DNA of 64,000 bases from positions 1 to 64,000 of the forward strand of contig NZ_NWSX01000020.1 of the NCBI RefSeq assembly GCF_002531825.1, read 5' to 3'. Below are positions 9,963 to 19,096 of the stretch, piece by piece. The position numbers and the translations under genes are program-made. The notes beneath the pieces were generated by a model. That model was not told the origin of the DNA and made no database searches. It was given only the letters and a program-made list of their open reading frames with translations. Within the stretch, counting starts at the first letter, position 1; each line of letters begins with the position of its first letter. Origin of the DNA: Rhizobium sp. J15. GTDB taxonomy: Bacteria > Pseudomonadota > Alphaproteobacteria > Rhizobiales > Rhizobiaceae.

Positions 9963-11966
9963 ATGACTTCCGATCAACCGATCCGCTGGGGCATCATCGG
10001 CCCCGGCACCATCGCCCGCACCTTTGCAGACGGCGTCGCCCATTCGCGCACCGGTAAACTGGTGGCGATCGCCACCCGCAATCCTTCCAAGCCGGGACTT
10101 GCCGAAAACTTCCCCGGTGCCCGCATCGTCAATGGTTACGAGGCGCTGCTCGCCGACAAGGAAGTGGACGCGGTCTATATCTCCACGCCTCACACCGGCC
10201 ATGCCGAATGGGCGATCAAGGCGGCACGCGCCGGCAAGCATATCCTTGTGGAAAAGCCCATCGCGCTTTCGGCCTATGATGCCGAGGCCGTCTACTACGA
10301 AGCGAAGAAAGCCGGCGTCTTTGCCGGCGAGGCCTTCATGTACAGGGTGCATCCGCAGACGGAGAAGCTGGTCGAGCTCGTCAAGAGCGGCGTCATCGGC
10401 ACGCTCCGCATCATTCGCTCGAGCTTCGGCTTCAATATGGGCAGCTACCGGCCGGAACACCGGCTCTTCGCCAATGACACGGCAGGCGGCGGCATTCTCG
10501 ATGTCGGCGGCTACCCGGTCTCGATGGCGAGGCTGATCGCCGGTGCGGCGGAGGGCAAAGCCTTCCTCGAACCGGAGAAGGTTTCGGGCGTCGCCCATCT
10601 CGGAGAGAGCGGCGTCGACGAATGGGCTTCCGCCGTGCTGAAGTTCCCCAACGAAATCATCGCCGAGGTCTCCTGCTCGATCATGGCCCAGCAGGACAAC
10701 GTACTGCGCATCATCGGCTCCGAAGGCCGGATCGAGGTGGCGGATTTCTGGTTCGCCTCCGGCCACAAGGGCGGCGTCGGCAATATCGAGATCTTCAAGG
10801 GCGGCAAGCAGGAGACGATCGAGGTCAAGGAAGATCGCTGGCTCTATTCCTTCGAGGCGGACGCGGCGGGCGATGCCATCCGCGCCGGCAAGACGGAGTT
10901 CAGCACTCCCGGCATGAGCTGGGCGGATTCGATCGGAAACCTGCGCGTGCTCGACCAGTGGCGCGCCTCGGTCGGCCTCGAATACGGCGTCGAGAAGGCG
11001 GCAAAGCGCACGGCCAATATTGCCGGCGGCACGGTCACGCGCGGCAGCAGCATTCCGAAGCGCCAGATTCCGGGCATTTCCAAGCAGGCTTCGGTCGTGA
11101 CACTCGGCTTCGAGTTCTTCCCGAACTTTGCGCCCGCCTCGCTGACGCTCGACGCCTTCTACGAGGCCGGCGGCAACGCCTTCGACACCGCCTATGTCTA
11201 TGGCGCCGGCAAGACGGAGACGATCTTCGGCGATTGGCATACGAGCCGCAAGGTGCCGCGCGAGGAGATCGTGCTGATCGGCAAGGGGGCGCATTCGCCG
11301 CTCTGCTATCCCGACATGATCGCCAAGCAGCTCGATCAGTCGCTCGCCCGGCTGAAGACCGACTATGTCGACATCTATTTCATGCATCGCGACAATACCG
11401 ACGTTCCGGTCGGCGAATTCGTCGATGCCATGGATGCCGAGGTCAAGCGCGGGCGCATCCGCGGCATTTTCGGCGGCTCGAACTGGACACGCGCGCGTTT
11501 CGACGAGGCGATCGCCTATGCCGAAAAATCAGGCAAGGCCGCACCTGCCGCACTCTCCAACAACTTCTCGCTCGCCGAGATGCTGGATCCGATCTGGGCC
11601 GGCTGCGTCGCCGCCTCCGACGACGACTGGAAGAAGTGGCTGAACGAGAAGCAGATCCCGAACTTCGCCTGGTCGAGCCAGGGCCGCGGCTTCTTTACCG
11701 ACCGCGCCGGCCGCGACAAGAAGGATGACGAGGAGATCGTGCGCGTCTGGTATTCCGAGCGCAATTTCGGACGCCGCGACCGCGCCATCGAGCTTGCCAA
11801 CAAGCTCGGCCGAAATCCGATCCACATCGCGCTCGCCTATGTCATCGCCCAGCCCTTCCCGGTCATTCCGCTGATCGGGCCGCGCACCGTCGCCGAGCTG
11901 GAAGACAGCCTCTCGGCGCTCGACATCCGGCTGACGCCCGAACAGGTGAAGTGGCTGGAAGGCTGA
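9963..11966 (+). CDS. Gfo/Idh/MocA dehydrogenase fused to an aldo/keto reductase
   Basis: A 667-residue protein with two oxidoreductase domains in one frame. Residues about 1-340 are a Gfo/Idh/MocA dehydrogenase (GPGTIART turn, VEKPIALS motif). Residues about 365-667 are an aldo/keto reductase, with the catalytic set visible as Asp and Tyr in FDTAYVYG, Lys in IGKGAH and His in YFMHRD, and a C-terminal NADP-binding PLIGPRT segment. Nothing suggests a frameshift. It lies 35 bp after the ATPase and probably works on the imported compound, perhaps coupling an oxidation and a reduction to isomerise a sugar with cofactor recycling. That coupling is inference. Confidence 0.92.
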   Translation: MTSDQPIRWGIIGPGTIARTFADGVAHSRTGKLVAIATRNPSKPGLAENFPGARIVNGYEALLADKEVDAVYISTPHTGHAEWAIKAARAGKHILVEKPIALSAYDAEAVYYEAKKAGVFAGEAFMYRVHPQTEKLVELVKSGVIGTLRIIRSSFGFNMGSYRPEHRLFANDTAGGGILDVGGYPVSMARLIAGAAEGKAFLEPEKVSGVAHLGESGVDEWASAVLKFPNEIIAEVSCSIMAQQDNVLRIIGSEGRIEVADFWFASGHKGGVGNIEIFKGGKQETIEVKEDRWLYSFEADAAGDAIRAGKTEFSTPGMSWADSIGNLRVLDQWRASVGLEYGVEKAAKRTANIAGGTVTRGSSIPKRQIPGISKQASVVTLGFEFFPNFAPASLTLDAFYEAGGNAFDTAYVYGAGKTETIFGDWHTSRKVPREEIVLIGKGAHSPLCYPDMIAKQLDQSLARLKTDYVDIYFMHRDNTDVPVGEFVDAMDAEVKRGRIRGIFGGSNWTRARFDEAIAYAEKSGKAAPAALSNNFSLAEMLDPIWAGCVAASDDDWKKWLNEKQIPNFAWSSQGRGFFTDRAGRDKKDDEEIVRVWYSERNFGRRDRAIELANKLGRNPIHIALAYVIAQPFPVIPLIGPRTVAELEDSLSALDIRLTPEQVKWLEG

Positions 11967-11975
11967 CAATAGAAG

Positions 11976-12004
11976 AAAGGGCGCGGCTCGAAACCGCGCT
12001 CTTT
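11976..12004. terminator. Bidirectional terminator between convergent genes
   Basis: AAAGGGCGCGG (11976-11986) pairs with CCGCGCTCTTT (11994-12004), one mismatch, 7-nt loop. The A- and T-rich outer ends give a short U tract on both strands. It lies between the fusion gene (plus) and cydX (minus), whose stop is at 12011. Confidence 0.75.
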
Positions 12005-12010
12005 CCATAG

Positions 12011-12133
12011 TTACTTCAGCGTTTCGGACGCCTTCTTCTTGGCGGCGTCGTCCATCAGCTCATACCACATGGCGTTGAGAACGGCGAAGGCGGCTGCCAG
12101 CGGCAGGCCGAGGATCCATGCGAAATACCACAT
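12011..12133 (-). CDS. cydX: Cytochrome bd oxidase small subunit CydX
   Basis: A 40-residue single-span membrane protein beginning MWYFAWILGLPLAAAFAVLN, the typical CydX/YbgT start with conserved Trp and Gly-Leu, and ending in a charged tail. CydX sits beside CydA and stabilises the haem groups of the bd oxidase. A GGGAGA site precedes the ATG at 12133, 13 bp after the cydB stop. The longer frame (to 12232) overlaps cydB and is not the gene. Confidence 0.9.
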   Translation of the reverse strand: MWYFAWILGLPLAAAFAVLNAMWYELMDDAAKKKASETLK

Positions 12134-12146
12134 CGTTTCGTCTCCC

Positions 12147-13301
12147 TCAGTAGGCGTGGCTGTTCTTGTCGGTGACGGATTTCTCGTCGACCTTGCCCCA
12201 CAGGACCTTGTAGACCCAAGCGGTGTAGGCAACGATGATCGGCAGGAAGATCACCGTCACGACAAGCATGATGAACAGCGTCATATGGCTGGAGGATGCA
12301 TCCCAGACCGTCAGGCTCGATCGCGGATCGAGCGAGGAGGGCAGGATGAACGGGAACATCGCCAGGCCGACCGTGGAGATGATGCCTGATATCGCCACCT
12401 TGCTGAAGATGAGCGTCATCACCTCGCGCCTTGCCCGCATGGCGAGAAAGGCCAGTGCCGCGCCGGCAAAGCCGAGGACGGGCGCCACGATCATCCATGG
12501 ATGGGCGCTGTAATTGGCAAGCCATGCACCATTCTCGATCACCACTCTCTTCAACAGCGGGTTGGACGGTCCGATCGGGCTGATATCGCTGGTGATGCGA
12601 TAGCCGCCAACGCCGATCCACAGGAAGAGGCCGCCAAGGGCAAAGAGCACGATTGCGGCAAGGGCGGCGATACTGCCATAGCTTCTTGCGCGCTCTGCAA
12701 CCGGCCCGCTCGCCTTCAAGACCAGCCAGGCCGCACCATGCATCGTCAGCATGGCGACGGACAACAGGCCGCAGAGCAGGGCATAAGGATTGAGCAACGC
12801 GAAGAACGAGCCTTCGTAGAAGATCCGCATATCGTCGGCAAAGCGGAAGGGCACGCCCTGCAGCACGTTGCCGACGGCAACGCCGAAGATCAGCGCCGGC
12901 ACGAAGCCGCCGATGAAGAGTGCCCAGTCCCAGCCGTTGCGCCAGCGCGCACTGTCGCGCTTCGAGCGGTATTTGAAACCGACCGGACGCAGGATGAGCG
13001 CCAGGAGGATCGCGAACATGGCGAGATAAAAGCCCGAGAAAGAAACCGCATAAAGCGGCGGCCAGGCGGCGAAGATGGCGCCGCCGCCGAGGATCAGCCA
13101 GACTTGGTTGCCTTCCCAGGTGGCGCCGATCGTGTTGATCGCCACGCGCCGTTCCGTATCGGTCCTGGCGACGAAAGGCAGAAGCGTGCCGACGCCGAGA
13201 TCGAAGCCGCCGGTTGTCGCAAAGGCGATCAGCAGCACGCCGAGCAGCAGCCACCAGATGAGGCGCAGGGTTTCATAGTCGATGAGTTCGTGAAGGATCA
13301 T
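12147..13301 (-). CDS. cydB: Cytochrome bd ubiquinol oxidase subunit II
   Basis: A 384-residue integral membrane protein of the CydB/AppB family with about eight to nine hydrophobic helices. Together with CydA it makes the quinol oxidase used at low oxygen. Family features include the GGFDLGVG segment in the first helix pair, TIGATWEGNQVWLILGGG and the long LRPVGFKYR loop. I place the start at the ATG at 13301 (MILHELIDYETLR), the family N-terminus; a GTG at 13310 overlapping the cydA stop would add three residues. It is the second-to-last gene of the cyd operon. Confidence 0.95.
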   Translation of the reverse strand: MILHELIDYETLRLIWWLLLGVLLIAFATTGGFDLGVGTLLPFVARTDTERRVAINTIGATWEGNQVWLILGGGAIFAAWPPLYAVSFSGFYLAMFAILLALILRPVGFKYRSKRDSARWRNGWDWALFIGGFVPALIFGVAVGNVLQGVPFRFADDMRIFYEGSFFALLNPYALLCGLLSVAMLTMHGAAWLVLKASGPVAERARSYGSIAALAAIVLFALGGLFLWIGVGGYRITSDISPIGPSNPLLKRVVIENGAWLANYSAHPWMIVAPVLGFAGAALAFLAMRARREVMTLIFSKVAISGIISTVGLAMFPFILPSSLDPRSSLTVWDASSSHMTLFIMLVVTVIFLPIIVAYTAWVYKVLWGKVDEKSVTDKNSHAY

Positions 13302-13306
13302 GGCAG

Positions 13307-14887
13307 TCACTCCGCGGCCGGGACGAGAGTTTCTGATATCAGGACGGCTTCCGGCTCGTCGTCCGGCTCGGGTCCCTGCCTGATCGCCTTGATCATCAGG
13401 CTCATCTCGATGACGATCAGCACCGTGTAAAGCGCGGCAAAACCGATGATCGTCAAAAGCACGGTGCCGGCGCCGAGGCTGGAGACGGCGGCAGCCGTCG
13501 GCAGCACGCCTTCGATCACCCAGGGCTGGCGACCGAATTCGGCGACCACCCAGCCGAGTTCGATGGCGACCCAGGGCAGCGGGATCGCCAGCACCGCAAT
13601 CCTCAGCAGCAGCGGATACTTGTCGAGATGGCGCCGGGCCGACAGCCAGAAGAAGGTTGATGTCAGCAGGATGAAGAAGATGCCGAGGCCGACCATGATG
13701 CGGAAGGACCAGAAGAGCGTCGGCACATGCGGGATGGTATCGCGCGCCGCCTGAGCGATCTGCGCATCGGTCGCCTGGCGCGGGTCGTCGACATAGCGCT
13801 TCAGAAGAAGCGCGTAACCGAGATCATGGCCGAGATCCTCGAAGGAGCTGCGCACTTCCTGCGCAACCTGATCCTGCGCCGGCGCCGCACGGATCTGCAT
13901 CAGCGCGTCATAGGCCTTGATGCCATCGCGGATGCGGGTTTCGGCCTGCTGTTCGAGCTTGTCGATACCGGGAATTTCGGTCGTCAGCGACCGTGTGCCG
14001 ATCAGGCCCATCACCCAGGGGATATGAACGGCGAAATGCGTTTCGCGCGCTTCCTGATCGGGGAAGCCAAAGGCGGTGAAGGCGGCGGGCGCCGGCTCCG
14101 TCTTCCACATGCCTTCGATCGCGGCAAGCTTCATCTTCTGGTTTTCGGTGGCGAGATAACCGCTCTCGTCCCCGAGCACGACGACGGAGAGCGCCGAGGC
14201 CAGGCCGAAGGAGGCGGCGACCGTCATCGAGCGCTTGGCAAGCTCGATATGTCGGCCCTTCAGCACATACCAGGCGGAGACGCCGAGCACGAAGATCGAG
14301 GCGCAGACATAGCCCGCCGAGACCGTATGGACGAATTTCGCCTGGGCGACCGGATTGAAGACGACGTCGAAGAAACTCGTGATCTCCATGCGCATCGTCT
14401 GCGGATTGAGCGCCGATCCCACCGGGTTCTGCATCCAACCATTGGCGATGAGGATCCAGAGCGCGGAAAAGTTCGAGCCGAGCGCCACCGCCCAGGTGGC
14501 GACGAGATGGCCGACTTTCGACAGCTTGTCCCAGCCGAAGAAGAACAGGCCGACGAAGGTCGCCTCCAGGAAGAAGGCCATCAGCCCCTCGATCGCCAGC
14601 GGGGCGCCAAAGATGTCGCCGACATAATAGCTGTAATAGCTCCAGTTCATGCCGAACTGGAATTCCATGACGATGCCTGTGGCGACGCCGAGCACGAAAT
14701 TGATGCCGAACAGCGTGCCCCAGAATTTCGTCATCTGCCGCCAGATCTGGCGGCCGGTCATGACATAGACGGTTTCCATGATCGCCAGCAGCACGGACAG
14801 GCCGAGCGTCAGCGGTACGAACAGGAAGTGGTAAAGGGCGGTCAGCGCGAATTGGAAGCGCGATAGCGCAACGATATCTAGTTCCAT
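13307..14887 (-). CDS. cydA: Cytochrome bd ubiquinol oxidase subunit I
   Basis: A 526-residue membrane subunit that carries haems b558, b595 and d and the quinol site. The axial His of haem b595 is in ALYHFLF (H20). Other haem ligands fit KFVHTVSAGY and FRIMVG. The Q-loop after GDESGYLATENQKMKLAAIE is long, and total length is close to the E. coli enzyme. The gene follows cydC by 77 bp and its stop nearly touches cydB. It would support respiration in microaerobic soil, rhizosphere or nodule conditions. Confidence 0.96.
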   Translation of the reverse strand: MELDIVALSRFQFALTALYHFLFVPLTLGLSVLLAIMETVYVMTGRQIWRQMTKFWGTLFGINFVLGVATGIVMEFQFGMNWSYYSYYVGDIFGAPLAIEGLMAFFLEATFVGLFFFGWDKLSKVGHLVATWAVALGSNFSALWILIANGWMQNPVGSALNPQTMRMEITSFFDVVFNPVAQAKFVHTVSAGYVCASIFVLGVSAWYVLKGRHIELAKRSMTVAASFGLASALSVVVLGDESGYLATENQKMKLAAIEGMWKTEPAPAAFTAFGFPDQEARETHFAVHIPWVMGLIGTRSLTTEIPGIDKLEQQAETRIRDGIKAYDALMQIRAAPAQDQVAQEVRSSFEDLGHDLGYALLLKRYVDDPRQATDAQIAQAARDTIPHVPTLFWSFRIMVGLGIFFILLTSTFFWLSARRHLDKYPLLLRIAVLAIPLPWVAIELGWVVAEFGRQPWVIEGVLPTAAAVSSLGAGTVLLTIIGFAALYTVLIVIEMSLMIKAIRQGPEPDDEPEAVLISETLVPAAE

Positions 14888-14964
14888 TGTCTTTCTCCCA
14901 CGGTCCCACGGGGTACGGAGCGTTCCTCAGCGCCGGGTGGCGGTTGAGGGCATGCAGGTCTCGC

Positions 14965-16656
14965 TCAGTCCGGCCGCAGCCGGTCGAGCGCCTTTTCGAA
15001 CGCCGCCTCTCCACGGCGCGAAACGTCTGAAATGCGGCCGCCTTCGATGACGGCGATGCAGTCCGCGATTGCGGCCTCGCGGCGGATATGGGTCGCGATA
15101 ACAAGCGAGCGATCTGCCGCCATCGCCGACAGGCGCTGGAGCACATCGCGGGCGGTGGCGCCATCGAGGCCTTCGGTCGGCTCGTCGAGCAGCCAGAGCG
15201 GCGTGTCGCGCAGAAAAAGCCGGGCCAGCGCCAGCCGGCGCGACTGGCCGCCGGAAAGGCCGAGGCCGCCTTCGCCAAGCGGCGTCTCAAGCCCCTGCGG
15301 CATGGCTTCGACATCGGCCAGCAGACCGGCGGCGGCGAGCGCATCGCGAAGACGGGCCTCGCGTGCATCCGGATTGGCAAGAAGGAGATTGCCGCGCAGG
15401 CTATCCTCGAAGAGTTCCGTCCGCTGCGTCAGCAGGGTCGCCGTCACCGCGGCGACGCTTCCCGCCCCCGCCGCCAATTCGCCGGAAAGCAGAGCAAGCA
15501 GGCTGGATTTGCCGGCGCCGCTGGCGCCGATGACGGCCAGCCGTTCGCCCTGCTTGAGCACGAGGTCGACGTGCTGAAGTACGGGCACGGTCGAGCGTTC
15601 ATGGTAGGCGGCCACACCAGCCAGCGAAAAGGCATATCCCGGCATCGGCGGCGCCAATGGTTCGGCTGCCGTCGCGACGGCAAGCCGCGGCGAGATACGC
15701 CTCGCCGCAAGCAGCGTCCGGCCGAGCTCCAGGGCGCCACGGCGTAGCGCCGCGAAGGGTTCCACGACCGCGAAGGCGACGAGCAGGCCGAGGACCGCGA
15801 CAGGCGCGGTGATCGCCTTTGTCTCTGCCAGGGCGGCGACGGTCAGCAGCGATGCCGTCAACAGCAAGGTGGAGACGAGGCCGAAGCCGAATGTCAGGCC
15901 GGTTTCGACGCGGTTCAGCCGGTCATCGGCACGGGCGGTATAATCATCGGCGGCCATGATCGCGCTCTTTTGCGCGGCAAGCTGGCCAGCCATCAGCAGG
16001 TCGGTCTGGCCGGCGACGAGATCGATCGTCCGCGACCGCAGCGCTTCGATGCCATGGGCGCGCCTGCGGGCATGTTTGCGCGCCGCGCGGCCGGCGATCA
16101 AAGGCAGGCCCAGGCCGGCGCCGGCGAGAAAGAGGCCGAAGCATAGGCCGAACATCGGATGCATCAGGCCGAGCACCCCGCTTGCGGCCAATGCCGCGCC
16201 GATCGCCACGACAGCCGGCACGAGAATACGGAGATAGAGGGAGTCGAGCGCGTCGATGTCTGCCGTCAGCCGGAACAGCAGCCGGGCAGGGCGATGCAGC
16301 AGAGCGCGGGCAGCGCCCGGTTCGGCAAAGCCGCGAAACAGCCTTTCGCGAAGGGCCGCGAGCACGCCGAGCGTGGCGTCATGGGTCGCAAGCCTTTCAC
16401 CGTAACGCGCCGCGGTGCGGACGATGGCAAGCAGGCGGATGCCGGCCGCCGGCGCAAAGACGTCGAAGGTCATGGCGGCCGCCGCCGAAAGACCGGCGAG
16501 CGCTGTGGCGGTGATGAACCAGCCGGACAGGCCGAGCAGCGCGATGCCCGCCGTCACCGTCGCGGCCGAAAGCATCGCGCCAAACAGCAGCGCGCGCCGG
16601 CGCTCGGCAAGGAAGAGGCGCAGGATCGGCTTGAGGTCTGCAACAAATGTGCTCAT
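14965..16656 (-). CDS. cydC: Thiol (cysteine/glutathione) exporter ABC subunit CydC
   Basis: A 563-residue half-transporter with six N-terminal membrane helices and a C-terminal ATPase: Walker A GASGAGKSS, signature LSGGQSRRL, Walker B LWLLDEPTEGLD. CydCD exports reduced thiols to the periplasm and is needed to assemble cytochrome bd. It overlaps cydD by 4 bp (ATGA), as in most cydDC pairs. Identity rests on this pairing and on cydAB directly downstream. Confidence 0.93.
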   Translation of the reverse strand: MSTFVADLKPILRLFLAERRRALLFGAMLSAATVTAGIALLGLSGWFITATALAGLSAAAAMTFDVFAPAAGIRLLAIVRTAARYGERLATHDATLGVLAALRERLFRGFAEPGAARALLHRPARLLFRLTADIDALDSLYLRILVPAVVAIGAALAASGVLGLMHPMFGLCFGLFLAGAGLGLPLIAGRAARKHARRRAHGIEALRSRTIDLVAGQTDLLMAGQLAAQKSAIMAADDYTARADDRLNRVETGLTFGFGLVSTLLLTASLLTVAALAETKAITAPVAVLGLLVAFAVVEPFAALRRGALELGRTLLAARRISPRLAVATAAEPLAPPMPGYAFSLAGVAAYHERSTVPVLQHVDLVLKQGERLAVIGASGAGKSSLLALLSGELAAGAGSVAAVTATLLTQRTELFEDSLRGNLLLANPDAREARLRDALAAAGLLADVEAMPQGLETPLGEGGLGLSGGQSRRLALARLFLRDTPLWLLDEPTEGLDGATARDVLQRLSAMAADRSLVIATHIRREAAIADCIAVIEGGRISDVSRRGEAAFEKALDRLRPD

Positions 16657-18383
16657 TCGGCTGCCTCCCGGATGATGAGATCGGCGTCGATGCGCATGCC
16701 GCGATGCATGCGGGCAGCCAGCTGCGGATCGTGGGTCGCAACGATCAAAGTCCGGCCGCGCGCAAGCGAAAGCAGGCTTTCCGTCACCTCGGCGGCGGTC
16801 GCGGCGTCGAGATGCGCGGTCGGTTCGTCGGCCAGGATGATCTTGAGATGCGGATTGCAGGCCGCGCGCGCGATCGCAAGCCGCAACGCCTCGCCGCCGG
16901 AAAGCCCGATCCCGGCTTCGCCGAGCGGCCGGTTGCCGTAGGCATCGGCCACCTTTCCAAGTCTCGCGGCATCAAGCGCCTTTGCCACCTCGCCGCGGGC
17001 GATGCCGAGCCTCCCGAGCGAAATATTGCCGGTGATGGTGCCGGCGAAGATATGTGGTTTCTGGCCGATCCACGCCATGCCGCCGCGCAGGCTGGCGGCG
17101 GTCGCATCCGCAAGTTCGACGCCGCCGATGACGATGCGGCCGCCGGTGCAGGGCGCCAGCCCTGCCATCAACGAAAGAAGCGTCGACTTGCCGGAACCGC
17201 TGGCGCCGAGCAGCGCCAGATGTTCGCCGGCGGCGATCTCAAGGTTGAAACCGTCGAGGACCAGCGGCGCGTCGGCGCCATAGCGAAAGGCGAGATCCTC
17301 AAGGCAAATGGAAGGCGCGTCGTCGCCGGCAGAGGCCTTCGCTTCACCCGATCCCTGAATGGGCAGGCCGCCGGCGGCAAGGGCGTCGAGCGCTTTCAGC
17401 GCCGCTTCGCCCGCCGCCCGGTCGTGCCAGACGGCCGAAAGTTCGCGCAGCGGCTCAAAGAAAGCAGGCGCAAGCAGCAGGATGAACAGGCCCTCTGTCA
17501 GGTCGAGCCGGCCTGACCAGGTGCCGAAACGGATCTCGCCGAGCAGGCTGAACCCGACATAGACGGCGATCATCGCCACGCCGAGCGCGGCGAAGAGTTC
17601 GAGCACGGCCGAGGAGAGAAAAGCGATCCTCAGCACCGCCATGGTGCGTTTACGAAGCGACTCGGCTTCATCCCGCAGCCGCAAGGCGGTTGCGTCGACC
17701 GCATCGAGCGCGCGGATCGTCGCCAGCCCACGCAGGCGATCGAGCAGGAAGCCGTTGAGGCCGCCGGTCGCGGCAAGCTGTTTTTCGCTGGCCGCCTGGG
17801 CGCGCCAGCCGATCAGCGCCATAAAAACCGGGATCAGCGGCGCGGCGAACAGCAGAACCAGTGCGGCGATCCACGAGACTGGCAGAATGAAGGCCAGGAT
17901 GACCAGCGGCACCAGGCTCGCCTTCATGCGCGCCGGCTGGAAACGGGCGAGATAGGCAACGATGAGCTCGGCCTGCTCGCCGATAACGCTTGCGGCTTTG
18001 CCGGATGCCGGCCGGCCGCGATCGACCGGCGACGACATGGAAAGGGCCGAGACGGCGATCCGGCGTTTGCGGCTGAGTTCGGCGCGCGCGGCTTGGAAGG
18101 CGAGGCGGCCGCCAGCCGCATCGAGACAGCTTCTAACCAATCCGAGGAGGAGGATGCCGAAAGCCGGCCAGAGAACGTCATGCAATCCGCCGCCATCGGC
18201 GATGCGGCCGACGGAGACGGCCAGCAACCCGGCCTGCGGGATCCAGATGGCGGCGGCCAACGCCTGCAGCATCGCCGCCCTGCGCAGCCGGCTCTTTGCC
18301 GCGCCGCCACTGGGCAAGACGGCGGCGTCATCCCGTGGCCGGACCTCTGGTTCGTTTGTCGCGTCGAAGAAAGCAGTGCCCAT
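16653..18383 (-). CDS. cydD: Thiol (cysteine/glutathione) exporter ABC subunit CydD
   Basis: A 576-residue half-transporter partner of CydC. Six membrane helices (about residues 35-330) precede an ATPase with Walker A GASGSGKST, signature LSGGEALRL and Walker B IILADEPTAHLD. The N-terminal ~30 residues are hydrophilic and poorly conserved in such proteins. It begins only 4 bp after the stop of the regulator gene at 18388, so regulator and transporter share an mRNA. Confidence 0.93.
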   Translation of the reverse strand: MGTAFFDATNEPEVRPRDDAAVLPSGGAAKSRLRRAAMLQALAAAIWIPQAGLLAVSVGRIADGGGLHDVLWPAFGILLLGLVRSCLDAAGGRLAFQAARAELSRKRRIAVSALSMSSPVDRGRPASGKAASVIGEQAELIVAYLARFQPARMKASLVPLVILAFILPVSWIAALVLLFAAPLIPVFMALIGWRAQAASEKQLAATGGLNGFLLDRLRGLATIRALDAVDATALRLRDEAESLRKRTMAVLRIAFLSSAVLELFAALGVAMIAVYVGFSLLGEIRFGTWSGRLDLTEGLFILLLAPAFFEPLRELSAVWHDRAAGEAALKALDALAAGGLPIQGSGEAKASAGDDAPSICLEDLAFRYGADAPLVLDGFNLEIAAGEHLALLGASGSGKSTLLSLMAGLAPCTGGRIVIGGVELADATAASLRGGMAWIGQKPHIFAGTITGNISLGRLGIARGEVAKALDAARLGKVADAYGNRPLGEAGIGLSGGEALRLAIARAACNPHLKIILADEPTAHLDAATAAEVTESLLSLARGRTLIVATHDPQLAARMHRGMRIDADLIIREAAE

Positions 18384-18387
18384 GGCG

Positions 18388-18966
18388 CTAACTCTTGTTC
18401 GCAGGATTCGGCCGGCGGCTGCGGCCGAGCGAGATGACCCGATCCTTGGCCTCCAGAAGCTTTGTCACTTTCGCGCCAAGCGAGAGTAGCGTTGCGAGCC
18501 TTTCTGTTTCAAGTTGTTTTACATCCTCGTACCAATGCGTCAGCTGTTCGATCAGCGTGTGCATCTCGCCCATGCGCTCCTGCGCATAGCGCTCGGCTTC
18601 GCTGGCGGGGCGCTGCATCAGGATTTCGCGCAGAACCGACAGCGTCGGATCGACCTCGCGCTTCTTTCGCTCCTCGGCGAGCGTCCGCAATATCTGCCAG
18701 ACATCGTCCGGCGTGATGAAGAAATCACGGCGATCATCCGGCTTGTGCTTGAGCAGGACGAGGTTCCAGGCCTGCAATTCGCGCAGGCTCATCGACACGT
18801 TGGAGCGCGAGATGCTGAGGGAATCGGCGATCTCTTCCGCGCAGAGCGGTGCAGGAGAGACGAACAGCAGGGCATAGATCTGGCCGACCGTACGGTTGAT
18901 CCCCCAGCGGGAACCCATTTCGCCGAAATGGAGAACGAAGGACTGGACAAGAGGCGGAAGGTTCAT
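18388..18966 (-). CDS. GbsR/MarR-family transcriptional regulator of the cyd operon
   Basis: A 192-residue winged-helix regulator. The recognition region reads EEIADSLSISRSNVSMSLREL, and the N-terminal QSFVLHFGEMGSRWGINRTVGQIYALL is the GbsR-type opening. The C-terminal half is a predicted helical dimerisation region. I use the ATG at 18966. A longer frame to 19062 would translate straight through the 20-bp palindrome at 18989-19008 and the promoter, so it is rejected. As first gene of the operon it most likely represses its own promoter and thereby cydDCABX; the signal sensed is unknown. Confidence 0.85.
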   Translation of the reverse strand: MNLPPLVQSFVLHFGEMGSRWGINRTVGQIYALLFVSPAPLCAEEIADSLSISRSNVSMSLRELQAWNLVLLKHKPDDRRDFFITPDDVWQILRTLAEERKKREVDPTLSVLREILMQRPASEAERYAQERMGEMHTLIEQLTHWYEDVKQLETERLATLLSLGAKVTKLLEAKDRVISLGRSRRPNPANKS

Positions 18967-18988
18967 GGTCGTTTCCGTAGCGTCTGTG

Positions 18989-19008
18989 ATTTCAGAAATT
19001 TCTGAAAT
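18989..19008. promoter_or_regulatory. Perfect 20-bp palindrome, likely operator of the GbsR-like regulator
   Basis: ATTTCAGAAATTTCTGAAAT is its own reverse complement over all 20 bases. It starts 22 bp upstream of the regulator ATG and lies at the expected +1 region of the promoter with -10 at 19010-19015. An outer pair, GTCTGT (18982-18987) and ACAGAC (19015-19020), is also inverted but not evenly spaced. The position fits autorepression. Confidence 0.75.
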
Positions 19009-19009
19009 T

Positions 19010-19039
19010 ACTATACAGACTTTTGGACCCAGCCGGCAA
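19010..19039 (-). promoter_or_regulatory. Candidate sigma-70 promoter of the cyd operon (proximal)
   Basis: Reading on the minus strand, -35 TTGCCG (19034-19039), an 18-bp spacer and -10 TATAGT (19010-19015). The transcription start would fall inside the 20-bp palindrome, so a bound regulator would block it. Confidence 0.55.
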
Positions 19040-19096
19040 TCTGCAAGGCGGCCCTGCGTCAATTTGGATGTCCGTCGGTTCGTTGATCGTGCACCA

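Noticed and set aside
18388..19062. Longer version of the GbsR-like regulator starting at 19062
   Set aside because: The extra N-terminus would be encoded by the promoter and the 20-bp palindrome. The ATG at 18966 matches the family N-terminus.
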